The translations under genes were made by a program, and so were the position numbers. 64,000 nt of DNA from Saccharomonospora marina XMU15 (GTDB taxonomy: Bacteria; Actinomycetota; Actinomycetes; Mycobacteriales; Pseudonocardiaceae), in the NCBI RefSeq assembly GCF_000244955.1, contig NZ_CM001439.1:5327234-5391233 (forward strand). Reading direction: 5' to 3'. Position 1 is the stretch's first letter. Every line of letters starts with the position of its first letter. The notes under the pieces are model-generated. The model made no database searches. It was not told the origin of the DNA and saw nothing but the letters and a program-made list of their open reading frames with translations. Below, piece after piece: positions 43,618 to 50,148 of the stretch.

Positions 43618-44028
43618 ATGACCAGCGCCTTGTCTACGAGCCGTTCGTTGCACGCCGGTGCCGTGGTCGGCGGGCATGAGGTCGATTTCATCGCCTCGCA
43701 CCGCGAGGACAACGACACCCCGGTAGCTATGGCGGTCACGCTGACCGTGCCTGTGTCGCTGGAAGATGTCGCGGCGATGCTCTGGATAGCGGTCAACGGT
43801 GGCGCGACCTTCGAGGAACTCGACGCCGACTACACGCGCGAGTTCGTGGCCGAGACGCTGCTCAACGTTGGCGGCCTGGGCATCTCCGACGCGCGGTTGG
43901 AGATGGCCGCGGCGAAGCCTGGCACCGGTGAGTACGCGATCGCCCAGCAGGTACGCCGCCACGCGCGCGAGGTATTCGGCGCCTCCGTACCCGCGCCACG
44001 CGCACGCGTAGCGCTCGCCATGGGGTAG
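43618..44028 (+). CDS. Unknown element protein
   Basis: The 136-residue product starts one base after the HTH gene's stop, behind GGGGAGGTGG. It is acidic, with no membrane segment and no known domain. Segments such as AVTLTVPVSLEDVAAMLWIA and ADYTREFVAETLLNVGGLGI look like a folded protein. Co-transcription with the HTH and DUF3987 genes suggests a role in element maintenance. Confidence 0.7.
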   Translation: MTSALSTSRSLHAGAVVGGHEVDFIASHREDNDTPVAMAVTLTVPVSLEDVAAMLWIAVNGGATFEELDADYTREFVAETLLNVGGLGISDARLEMAAAKPGTGEYAIAQQVRRHAREVFGASVPAPRARVALAMG

Positions 44029-44131
44029 GCGCGCAGCTGCGGCGCGCCGTTCATGAGTTCCGGTCCGGCGGGTCCTCTCGACCCACCGCGCAAGGTTGGT
44101 GCTGAACGCCTCGCCGGGCCGGGTCCTCCAC

Positions 44132-44257
44132 CTCGATCGGGGTCGATCGAGGCGACCCACAGCAATGGACCTGCGGGAATCGACCTCGATCGGGCCGCCT
44201 CGATCGCTCGCGCTGACCAGCGAAAGTCGAGGCAGTCGAGGGGTCGACTCGACTCGA
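44132..44257. repeat. TCGAG/CTCGA motif cluster before the DUF3987 gene
   Basis: Eight TCGAG/CTCGA sites fall in 126 bp (minus-sense at 44132, 44185, 44199, 44248, 44253; plus-sense at 44147, 44227, 44236). The first pair forms a perfect inverted repeat, CCTCGATC-6-GATCGAGG (44131-44152). It fills the 260-bp gap between genes and may be an origin or operator region. No gene is seen here. Confidence 0.6.
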
Positions 44258-44291
44258 CGACACACCCGTTCACGAACACCCATCCCCTCTG

Positions 44292-45779
44292 GTGAGGAGT
44301 CTGGATTTGACCGCCCCACAGCCAGGCGAACGACACCTTCGCCCGGTGAACGCGCCCGGTGAACCCTCTACTGGCGTTCTTCCCGAACCTTCGTCCGAGG
44401 TTCTTCCCGAACCCGCCGACCTGCATGGGAAGAACCCCTCGACTGGCGCGGTCGAGGTTCCTCCCGGGTCGCGGCAACCACCGGTCGTCGACCCGGAAGC
44501 GCGTGCGGCGGAGGAAGTCGCGCGGGCACGGGGGGCGCTGCCGCCGTTGGACGCTGCCGCGTTCGACTGCTACCTGGGTCGCGTGGTCGAGGCAGTCGCG
44601 GAGTTCACCGAGGGCGACCCGGTGAACGTGCTGGCCTCGCTGATCTGCGTCACCGGGGTGCACTTGGGCCAGAAGCCGCACGTGCGCGCCGGGGACGATG
44701 TACACCCGCTGTTGGTGTGGCCGTTGATCATCGGGCGAACCGGTTCCGGCCGCAAGGGCGCGGGCTGGTCCAGCGCGAAGCGGATCGCGCTCGCGGCAGG
44801 CCCGGACTTCATGAGCACCAACGTTCGTTCCGGACTGACCTCCGGTGAGGGCCTGGCCGCCATGTTCGCCGACGACCAAGACGCTGACGACAACGGGGAG
44901 AAGGCTGGCCGCCGCACAGGTGGCCGACTCCCCGCCGGTGACCGCCGCCTGCTGGTGTTCGAAGCCGAGTGGGCCGCCGTCATGGCGCGCATGAAGCGCG
45001 AGGGCAACAGCCTCTCCGCCACCCTGCGAGGTGCGTGGGAAGGCGGCGACCTATCCACCCTCGCCGTGTCCGCGCGCATCGCCCCATCCAGCCACGTCGG
45101 CATCGTCGCCCACATCACCCCGGAAGAGTTCCGCGCGAAGGTGTCCGCTTCCGACCTCGCGGGCGGCACCTACAACCGCTTCCTGCCCATCATGGTCGCC
45201 CGTGCCCGGTTCCTGCCCGGTGGGCAGGGCGCACCACTGGCCATCATCAACGGGTTGGGAGCGGAGCTGGCCGAACGGCTGGAACACGGTGGTGAACTGG
45301 GCGCGCTCGGGTTCACCACCGCCGGAGACGAGCTGTGGCGACGGCTCTACGTCGAGTTCGGCACCGACTCCGGCGACAGCGGACCGGTCGAGCAGTTCGT
45401 GTCCCGCGCGGCCCCGTACTGCCTGCGCATCGCCGGTATCCACGCAGCCCTCGACGGAAACAGCGCCATCGACGCTGGCCACCTCATCGCCGCCGCCGCA
45501 CTCGTGCGCTACGCCATCGACTCCGCCCGTGCCGCGTTCAACCAATCCGCTGAGACGGCCAAGCTCGCCGCCTGGATTGCCGCCGCCGGAGCCGAGGGCC
45601 GCACCCGCGAACAGGTCCGCTCGGACTTCTACGGCCGCAACAAGAAAGCCGACGAAGTCAACGCCCTGCTGGACACCCTCGCCCGTGCAGGGCGCATCAC
45701 CGCGACCAAACGCCCACCCGCCAGCGGACGCGGCAGACCCACCGAGGTCTACACCGCCGTTCAAGTGCCACGCGGTTAA
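44292..45779 (+). CDS. DUF3987-type replication/helicase-like protein
   Basis: A 495-residue protein. Residues 1-80 are Pro/Glu-rich, with repeated VLPEPSSEVLPEP-like text. The core from about residue 90 has a P-loop-like motif (IIGRTGSGRKGAGWSSAKRI), LLVFEAEWAAVMARMKREGN, AHITPEEFRAKVSA and AGGTYNRFLPIMVARARF, as in DUF3987 proteins of actinobacterial elements. The P-loop has Arg-Lys in place of Gly-Lys. A winged-helix-like end (RTREQVRSDFYGRNKKADEV) may bind DNA. Likely the element's replication protein. The start could be TTG 44307. Confidence 0.8.
   Translation: MRSLDLTAPQPGERHLRPVNAPGEPSTGVLPEPSSEVLPEPADLHGKNPSTGAVEVPPGSRQPPVVDPEARAAEEVARARGALPPLDAAAFDCYLGRVVEAVAEFTEGDPVNVLASLICVTGVHLGQKPHVRAGDDVHPLLVWPLIIGRTGSGRKGAGWSSAKRIALAAGPDFMSTNVRSGLTSGEGLAAMFADDQDADDNGEKAGRRTGGRLPAGDRRLLVFEAEWAAVMARMKREGNSLSATLRGAWEGGDLSTLAVSARIAPSSHVGIVAHITPEEFRAKVSASDLAGGTYNRFLPIMVARARFLPGGQGAPLAIINGLGAELAERLEHGGELGALGFTTAGDELWRRLYVEFGTDSGDSGPVEQFVSRAAPYCLRIAGIHAALDGNSAIDAGHLIAAAALVRYAIDSARAAFNQSAETAKLAAWIAAAGAEGRTREQVRSDFYGRNKKADEVNALLDTLARAGRITATKRPPASGRGRPTEVYTAVQVPRG
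45712..45772 (+). repeat. 61-bp direct repeat, copy 1 (end of the DUF3987 gene)
   Basis: These 61 bases code for the last residues of the DUF3987 protein (GRGRPTEVYTAVQVPR region). They recur without a mismatch at 45948-46008, outside any intact gene. Confidence 0.95.
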
Positions 45780-45919
45780 CGCGGAAACGCGGAAACACCG
45801 TGACCAGGCCAAACCTCGCTCGGCACCGCCGATTAACCGCGTACCTACGCGGTAAATCCGCTACCCGCACACACGAAACCGCAGGTCAACGCATTACCGC
45901 GTTACCGCGTATATCGCGT
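45770..45919. repeat. Array 1: symmetric ACGCGG array
   Basis: Plus-sense ACGCGG starts at 45770, 45779, 45787 (steps 9, 8) and 45847. Minus-sense CCGCGT ends at 45842, 45902, 45910 and 45919 (the last as TCGCGT; steps 8, 9). The layout is three direct sites, a central inverted pair (45836-45853) and three inverted sites, symmetric about 45844. It begins at the end of the 61-bp repeat. Confidence 0.85.
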
Positions 45920-45947
45920 ACCACCCGGAAGGACACCCACGGACCAT

Positions 45948-46008
45948 GCCCACCCGCCAGCGGACGCGGCAGACCCACCGAGGTCTACACCGCCGTTCAA
46001 GTGCCACG
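45948..46008 (+). repeat. 61-bp direct repeat, copy 2
   Basis: A perfect copy of 45712-45772, fused at its left edge to an ATG-like start (ATGCCCACCC at 45946). Array 2 follows it exactly as array 1 follows copy 1 (offset 236 bp for both the repeat and the first array site). Confidence 0.95.
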
Positions 46009-46135
46009 AACTCAACGAACTTACGAAGTTTGCCCCTGACCAGGGCAAACCCGCGCAGCAAAGTTCGTAGCTACGAACTTTGCGCCCCACAAAACCCCAG
46101 CTCACACCCAAAGTTCGTAACTTCGTCAACTTCGT
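46006..46135. repeat. Array 2: symmetric ACGAA(C/G)T array with 26-bp perfect palindrome
   Basis: Plus-sense sites start at 46006, 46015, 46023 (steps 9, 8) and 46073. Minus-sense sites end at 46068, 46118, 46126 and 46135 (steps 8, 9). The central pair is a perfect palindrome, GCAAAGTTCGTAG and its complement (46058-46083). A second hairpin, GTTTGCCC/GGGCAAAC (46028-46050), lies in the left half. The geometry equals array 1 except that each half is exactly 10 bp shorter. Confidence 0.88.
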
Positions 46136-46174
46136 CAGGAGGAAACCATGCCCACCCATGTAGCCGCTGATGCC

Positions 46175-46272
46175 GGGGAGGCCGTGGGGAGGCGGGGAGT
46201 TCTCCCCAACACCCTCCCCGCCTGTCCTCCCCCCGCTGAGCTGCCCAAACCGATCGTGGGGAGGCTGGGGAG
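46175..46272. repeat. Array 3: GGGGAG/CTCCCC array
   Basis: Plus-sense GGGGAG at 46175, 46186, 46194, 46258 and 46267; minus-sense CTCCCC at 46202, 46214 and 46227. The centre is the palindrome GGGGAG-TT-CTCCCC (46194-46207). Around the palindrome, the 19-bp step on one side and the 12- and 13-bp steps on the other match arrays 4 and 6 in mirror image. Confidence 0.75.
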
Positions 46273-46418
46273 TCACCGTCACAGCCATGGCAGACAGCCT
46301 CGAACCGGGGTTGTTGGACATCGCGGGCGGCCTCCCTCCCCACCCGCCGGTGCGTCGAGGGAGGGAATCACCCCTCCCGCCGCGAAAGCCGCTCACAGCA
46401 GGTCTCAGCGGGTCGGAT

Positions 46419-46537
46419 TCCCTTGCCTCCCTGCCTCCCTCCAACAGCCTTTCCGCACGTCAACCCGAGGGAGGCGGCCAAGGGAGGCGGTGAGGGAAAA
46501 TTCCCTCCAGCCCCGGCGACTCCCTCGCCGATTCCCT
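46419..46537. repeat. Array 4: AGGGA/TCCCT array
   Basis: Minus-sense TCCCT at 46419, 46428, 46436 (steps 9, 8). Plus-sense AGGGA at 46468, 46481, 46493 (steps 13, 12). Minus-sense TCCCT at 46502, 46521, 46533 (steps 19, 12). The palindrome GAGGGAA-AA-TTCCCTC spans 46492-46507. An outlying AGGGA is at 46358. Every one of these positions plus 475 is a site of array 6. Confidence 0.88.
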
Positions 46538-46646
46538 CCGCCTGCCTACCGTGCCCACACCCGCGGCACGGCCCGGCCACCGCCACGCACAGCACCGGGC
46601 AGCGGGTCAACGGGCGGTGAGGCCGCGAGTGAGCCGGCACCGGCGA

Positions 46647-46790
46647 GTTAGGTTCCTAACTCGCCACCCGGAACGGGGCTAACCCACGCTGACCAGCACG
46701 AAGTTAGCCAGTGAGCCCAGTTAGCCCCCGCCGCCAGCCCTACCTGACACGGCGAATACGGGGGTGGCGACCGTCAAGGCCCGAGCTAAC
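46647..46790. repeat. Array 5: GTTAG/CTAAC cluster
   Basis: The palindrome CGAGTTAGG-TT-CCTAACTCG (46644-46663) starts the cluster. Further minus-sense CTAAC sites lie at 46679 and 46786, and plus-sense GTTAG sites at 46703 and 46720. The spacing does not clearly fit the other arrays, so this block may be partial or decayed. Confidence 0.65.
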
Positions 46791-46832
46791 TCACCGCCCC
46801 ACCCACGCAGCCAGTGACACCGACGACACGGG

Positions 46833-47012
46833 AGTGAGTCGAACCGAAGCCACCCCCGTACCCGCCCAGAACCGGCCCCACACCGGCGGTGACTCACTCC
46901 GGTCACTGACTCACTTCCCGCCTGTTTCCCCAGCACACAGCCAGTGACCGGGCCTAGTGAGCGGGCAAGTGAATATCCACTCCCACCCGCGCCACTCACT
47001 GGCCCAGTCACT
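46833..47012. repeat. Array 6: AGTGA/TCACT array
   Basis: Minus-sense TCACT at 46894, 46903, 46911. Plus-sense AGTGA at 46943, 46956, 46968. Minus-sense sites at 46977 (as CCACT), 46996 and 47008. An outlying AGTGA is at 46833. Each is exactly 475 bp from the matching site of array 4, though the motif differs. One more TCACT follows at 47019. Confidence 0.88.
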
Positions 47013-47065
47013 ACGCACTCACTACCGCCCCAACCCTCACACCAACCCATAAGAAGGAGCACGCC

Positions 47066-47173
47066 ATGCCATCTCCGCGACCCCACACCACCGCGAACCA
47101 CGGGAGCCGCAGCAGATGCACACCCCCCACACCAACCCGACAACCACCCCGAACCGCGGGCGAGTGCTCCTGA
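47066..47173 (+). CDS. Possible 35-residue leader peptide before xis
   Basis: An ATG at 47066 follows AAGAAGGAG at 6-base spacing, a strong ribosome site. The short frame ends at a TGA at 47171-47173 and overlaps the xis start in another frame. The peptide is Pro/Thr/Arg-rich and does not look like a folded protein. It may serve only to couple translation into xis. Confidence 0.35.
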   Translation: MPSPRPHTTANHGSRSRCTPPTPTRQPPRTAGECS

Positions 47174-47343
47174 CCGTCGAGGAAGCCGCCCAGCAACTGT
47201 CCATCGGCCGAACCACCATGTACGCCCTCATCAAAGCCGGACACATCACCACCGTCCGCATAGGCCACCTCCGCCGCGTACCCGCCGACGCCCTCACCAC
47301 CTACGTCCAGCAACTCACCAACACCCAGCACACCGCAGCCTGA
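47116..47343 (+). CDS. xis: Excisionase (Xis, HTH_17)
   Basis: The 75-residue protein has the excisionase-family helix-turn-helix: LLTVEEAAQQLSIGRTTMYA, LIKAGHITTVRIGHLRRVPA. Its position 21 bases before the integrase gene is the normal xis-int order. It bends att DNA and steers the integrase to excision. The ATG at 47116 has GGGAG upstream; a GTG at 47164 is also possible. Confidence 0.88.
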   Translation: MHTPHTNPTTTPNRGRVLLTVEEAAQQLSIGRTTMYALIKAGHITTVRIGHLRRVPADALTTYVQQLTNTQHTAA

Positions 47344-47364
47344 ACACCCAGAGGGACATCACAC

Positions 47365-48684
47365 ATGCCACGCAAGAAGCGATCCGAGGGCACCCGACGT
47401 CCCAACGGAGCCAGCTCGATCTACCAAGGCAGCGACGGCAAGTGGCACGGCTGGGTCACGATGGGCACCCGCGACGACGGCAAACCCGACCGCCGCCACC
47501 TCCAGCGCAAAACCGAAGCCGAAGTCATCGACGCCGTACGCGAGCTCGAGAAGCAGCGCGATTCAGGAAAGGTCAAGAAGCCTGGCCGTGCATGGACCGT
47601 AGAGAAGTGGCTCACGCACTGGTTCGAGAACATCGCGGCACCATCCGTTCGCCACAAAGCCGCGAACGCGTACCGGACCGCTGTGTACCGGCACCTAATC
47701 CCGAATTTGGGAGCGCATCGGGTTGACAAGATCGAGCCGGAACACTTCGAGAAGCTGTACGCGAAGATGTTGACTTCTGGACTCAAGGCAGGGACGGCAC
47801 ATCAGGTACATCGGACAGCCCGCACCGCGTTTGGTGAGGCATTGCGGCGCGGGCACACCGTTCGGAATCCGGTTGAGCTGGCGAAGCCGCCACGGCTCGA
47901 AGAAGCGGAGATCGAGCCATTCGAGGCAGACGAGATAGGTCAGCTTCTCGTAACGGCATTGTCGTGGCGAAACGGCGTCCGTTTCGTGCTTGCCTTGACG
48001 CTCGGAACACGGCAGGGCGAAACGATCGGCCTGAAGTGGTCACGCCTGGACAGGAAGCACAAGGCTCTCCGCATCGCGAAGCAATTGCAGCGGCAGACCT
48101 GGAAGCACGGATGCGACAACCCGCACAAGTGCGGTGCGAAATACCACAAAGCGAATCCGTGCAAGGAGGACTGCAAGCGGCACCAGCGCAAGCCGTGTCC
48201 ACCCCCGTGTCCGCCGGACTGCACGAGTCACGCGCGGTGGTGTCCGAAGCGCCACGGTGGCGGCCTGGTCGAGGTGGACGTGAAGTCCCATGCTGGCAAG
48301 CGAGGGATCGTGCTGCCTGATCGCCTGTATGACCTCCTGATTGCGCACGAGGAGAAGCAGGCCAAGGAGCGCGAGCTGGCCGGGTCGGAGTGGCACGAGG
48401 GCGACTGGATGTTCGCGCAGCCGAACGGAAAGCCGCTGGACCCGCGACGCGACCTCGACGAGTGGAAGGCGTTGCTCGAAGCGGCCGGGGTGAGGGAGGC
48501 CCGGTTGCACGACGCACGCCATACGGCCGCGACCGTGCTGCTTGTGCTCGGCGTCCCTGAGCGGGCCGTCATGGAGTTCATGGGATGGTCCAACACCGCG
48601 ATGGCTAAGCGGTACCAGCACATCACGGGAGCGCTCCGGCGAGACATCGCGGACCGGCTGAACGACTACTTGTGGGAGTCCTGA
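47365..48684 (+). CDS. int: Tyrosine-family site-specific integrase
   Basis: The 439-residue recombinase has an N-terminal arm-binding region (GASSIYQGSDGKWHGWVTMG), a core-binding SAM-like domain and the catalytic domain. Catalytic residues: Arg in GTRQGETIGL, Lys in VKSHAGKRGIVLP, HxxR in LHDARHTAAT, Trp in MGWSNTAMAK and the nucleophile Tyr in KRYQHIT. Between the first Arg and the Lys lies a 60-residue Cys/His-rich insert (CDNPHKCGAKYHK, CPPPCPPDCTSHARWC), probably zinc-binding, as in several actinobacterial integrases. It integrates the element at tRNA-Phe, whose gene lies 100 bp away. Confidence 0.95.
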   Translation: MPRKKRSEGTRRPNGASSIYQGSDGKWHGWVTMGTRDDGKPDRRHLQRKTEAEVIDAVRELEKQRDSGKVKKPGRAWTVEKWLTHWFENIAAPSVRHKAANAYRTAVYRHLIPNLGAHRVDKIEPEHFEKLYAKMLTSGLKAGTAHQVHRTARTAFGEALRRGHTVRNPVELAKPPRLEEAEIEPFEADEIGQLLVTALSWRNGVRFVLALTLGTRQGETIGLKWSRLDRKHKALRIAKQLQRQTWKHGCDNPHKCGAKYHKANPCKEDCKRHQRKPCPPPCPPDCTSHARWCPKRHGGGLVEVDVKSHAGKRGIVLPDRLYDLLIAHEEKQAKERELAGSEWHEGDWMFAQPNGKPLDPRRDLDEWKALLEAAGVREARLHDARHTAATVLLVLGVPERAVMEFMGWSNTAMAKRYQHITGALRRDIADRLNDYLWES

Positions 48685-48704
48685 CCGGCACGTAACCGAG
48701 GCCA

Positions 48705-48724
48705 ACTGCAACCAAGACTGCAAC
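48705..48724 (+). repeat. Integrase arm-type sites, right end
   Basis: Two direct ACTGCAAC copies (48705-48712, 48717-48724) at the same 12-bp period as at 40539-40558, 60 bp inside attR and directly after the integrase stop. Confidence 0.7.
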
Positions 48725-48738
48725 GAGGCCGGATGCGA

Positions 48739-48770
48739 AACAGCCCCCGCTGTGATCGGCGGGGGCTGTT
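48739..48770 (+). terminator. Terminator after int
   Basis: Perfect 12-base arms, AACAGCCCCCGC (48739-48750) and GCGGGGGCTGTT (48759-48770), with an 8-base loop, lie between the integrase gene and the convergent tRNA-Phe. Confidence 0.85.
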
Positions 48771-48783
48771 TGCGCTGGTATGG

Positions 48784-48829
48784 GGTGTGGCCAGGGCCGG
48801 GGTCGAACCGGCGACCTTCCGCTTTTCAG
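48784..48829 (-). repeat. attR: 46-bp repeat within tRNA-Phe
   Basis: Identical to attL (40399-40444). It covers the 3' half of tRNA-Phe, from the anticodon loop to four bases past the 3' end. Confidence 0.92.
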
Positions 48830-48861
48830 GCGGACGCTCGTACCAACTGAGCTACCTGGCC
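48788..48861 (-). tRNA. tRNA-Phe(GAA)
   Basis: Minus-strand cloverleaf: acceptor GGCCAGG pairs with CCTGGCC, anticodon stem CCGC/GCGG with loop CTGAAAA (anticodon GAA), and T-loop GGTTCGACCC. CCA is not encoded. The 3' half is supplied by the integrated element. Confidence 0.93.
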
Positions 48862-48887
48862 GAAACGCCGGTACGAAACCGAACGCA

Positions 48888-48964
48888 TGGCGACCCTGAC
48901 GGGACTCGAACCCGCGACCTTCGCCGTGACAGGGCGACGCGCTAACCAACTGCGCCACAGGGCC
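48888..48964 (-). tRNA. tRNA-Asp(GTC)
   Basis: Minus-strand cloverleaf: acceptor GGCCCTG pairs with CAGGGTC (one G-U), anticodon loop CTGTCAC (anticodon GTC), T-loop GGTTCGAGTCC. CCA is encoded. It lies 26 bases upstream of tRNA-Phe. Confidence 0.93.
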
Positions 48965-48980
48965 ATATTCAGTTACAGCG

Positions 48981-49053
48981 TACTCCCAACGGGATTCGAA
49001 CCCGCGTTGCCGCCTTGAAAGGGCGGAGTCCTAGGCCGCTAGACGATGGGAGC
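48981..49053 (-). tRNA. tRNA-Glu(TTC)
   Basis: Minus-strand cloverleaf: acceptor GCTCCCA pairs with TGGGAGT, anticodon loop CTTTCAA (anticodon TTC), T-loop GGTTCGAATCC. CCA is not encoded. With tRNA-Asp and tRNA-Phe it forms a Glu-Asp-Phe cluster, probably one transcript. Confidence 0.92.
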
Positions 49054-49431
49054 CCAGTCGGTTCGGCGTGGAACCGATCGACCGTGCTCTCAGGTCCCCC
49101 TGGGAGCGACTACAAGTCTATGACACCGCCTCAAGCCCTTTACACGCGGGTTCCACTTCCCGTCACCAAGTCTTTGACCTCGACAAACAAGGACGTTCAC
49201 CCCAGGAGGGGCTGGATGCGGGTCGAGCATGTCCACACCTCGGTTGATCGACAACAGTGTTGCGGAAGAGCTGTCGCGCCGTTAGCGAAAGCGAAAGACC
49301 TTCCAGCCGAGTGCGGCCACGTGAGGCAATCGATTGCCTGTTGTCGGTCTGGACCAGTAACTTGGCTGTCGGGTTGCCCAGGTGCACGACCAGGGGGTGT
49401 GCATCTGGGCAATTTCATGATCGCCTGCGAT
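49054..49431. other. 378-bp gap upstream of the tRNA cluster
   Basis: I see no gene here. It should hold the promoter of the tRNA cluster on the minus strand; a weak candidate is TTGAGG followed 16 bases later by TAGTCG, about 50 bases upstream of tRNA-Glu. Confidence 0.3.
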
Positions 49432-49677
49432 TCACCGCTGAACCGGCGCCTTCCCATCCTTGTCCGGGGTGAGGCCGAGCATGTCGAGCAACTTCGCGCA
49501 GTCCTCGACGCTCGCCGCACCCCGAGCCACAGCGAGCCGCGCCCTGCGTACCTGATCATCGGAAACACGTTCGGTATCTCCCTGCCCGGCGCGCTGCGCG
49601 GGCAGGTTGCCGTACCCGGTCTGGCTCTCTCCCTCGTAGCGAAGGAGAAACTCCCGAACCTCCACCGACCCGCTCAT
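49432..49677 (-). CDS. Small conserved-looking protein, unknown function
   Basis: The 81-residue protein follows a strong ribosome site (TTTGGAGGAGCC) at an ATG. The N-terminus is acidic and helical (SVEVREFLLRYEGESQTGYG); the C-terminus has two helices (VSDDQVRRARLAVARGAASV, EDCAKLLDMLGL). No known domain. Soluble. It lies on the chromosomal side of the tRNA cluster. Confidence 0.7.
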   Translation of the reverse strand: MSGSVEVREFLLRYEGESQTGYGNLPAQRAGQGDTERVSDDQVRRARLAVARGAASVEDCAKLLDMLGLTPDKDGKAPVQR

Positions 49678-50148
49678 GGCTCCTCCAAAGGGGCTCCTGG
49701 ATCACTTCGCCGCGAGGCTAGCGAGCGGCCGAACGAAGCCACAGCCCCCCGCAGAGTGAACCTCCGAGCACGCTGCGTCGACTTGAGCCGCCAATCGGGC
49801 ACAGCTGCAAGGTGAACCCCCGGGAACGAGAAAGTGACAGGTCGGGGGGGGTTTTTGCCACGCAGCACTCGCTATCCGGCCGCGAGTCGTGTAACAATCA
49901 ACGTGCTGACACACCCCCGGTCAGCGCCTGTGGAGATCCCCTCCGGCCCCCGCGTTCCTCCCCCTGGCGCGGGGGCCTCTCCATTTGTGCCGCGGGCGCG
50001 TGGACAGGCAACACAACTACCGACCTGCGACCGGCCGAGTGAAGGCGTTCCTCCGGTCGGAGCAAGGCGCACCGGGTTTTCGGCGACAGGTCGTGTGGGT
50101 GGGCCCACAGGAGTAGGAACGTCGAGACATAACCGTTATCGTGGGGCC
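49678..50148. other. 470-bp region without a clear gene; orphan hairpin
   Basis: Open frames here look random. A perfect hairpin, GGCCCCCGCG (49945-49954) with CGCGGGGGCC (49968-49977), is followed by TCTCCATTT. It looks like a plus-strand terminator although no plus-strand gene precedes it, so a small RNA could end here. Confidence 0.35.

Larger units (their letters stand above)
46148..46651 (+). other. Well-placed start but doubtful ORF (167 codons) through arrays 3-4
   Basis: AGGAGGAAACC precedes an ATG at 46148, one of the best ribosome sites in the window. The reading frame that follows, however, is Pro/Arg/Ser-rich and simply crosses two repeat arrays. The first codons (ATGCCCACC) match those at 45946. 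I take it as a surviving start of a gene lost or interrupted by array insertion, not as a working protein gene. Confidence 0.3.
40399..48829 (+). mobile_element. Integrated 8.4-kb element in tRNA-Phe (actinobacterial AICE-like, no transfer gene seen)
   Basis: The element is bounded by 46-bp direct repeats derived from tRNA-Phe(GAA). From left to right it carries an HTH-SUMF1 protein and class IV aminotransferase (minus strand), a small membrane protein, a GntR regulator, an HTH protein, an unknown protein, a DUF3987 protein, a 1.3-kb repeat-array region, an excisionase and a tyrosine integrase next to the tRNA. The order int-xis-rep-regulator is that of pSAM2-like elements, but no FtsK/TraB translocase is present, so it may be non-conjugative or mobilised by others. 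Confidence 0.9.

Noticed and set aside
46148-46651. Working 167-residue protein
   Set aside because: Despite the excellent ribosome site, the translated text is Pro/Arg/Ser-rich and tracks the repeat arrays; frames on both strands are equally open.
40399-48829. Prophage
   Set aside because: No capsid, tail, terminase, lysin or portal genes; gene set and size fit a small integrative element.
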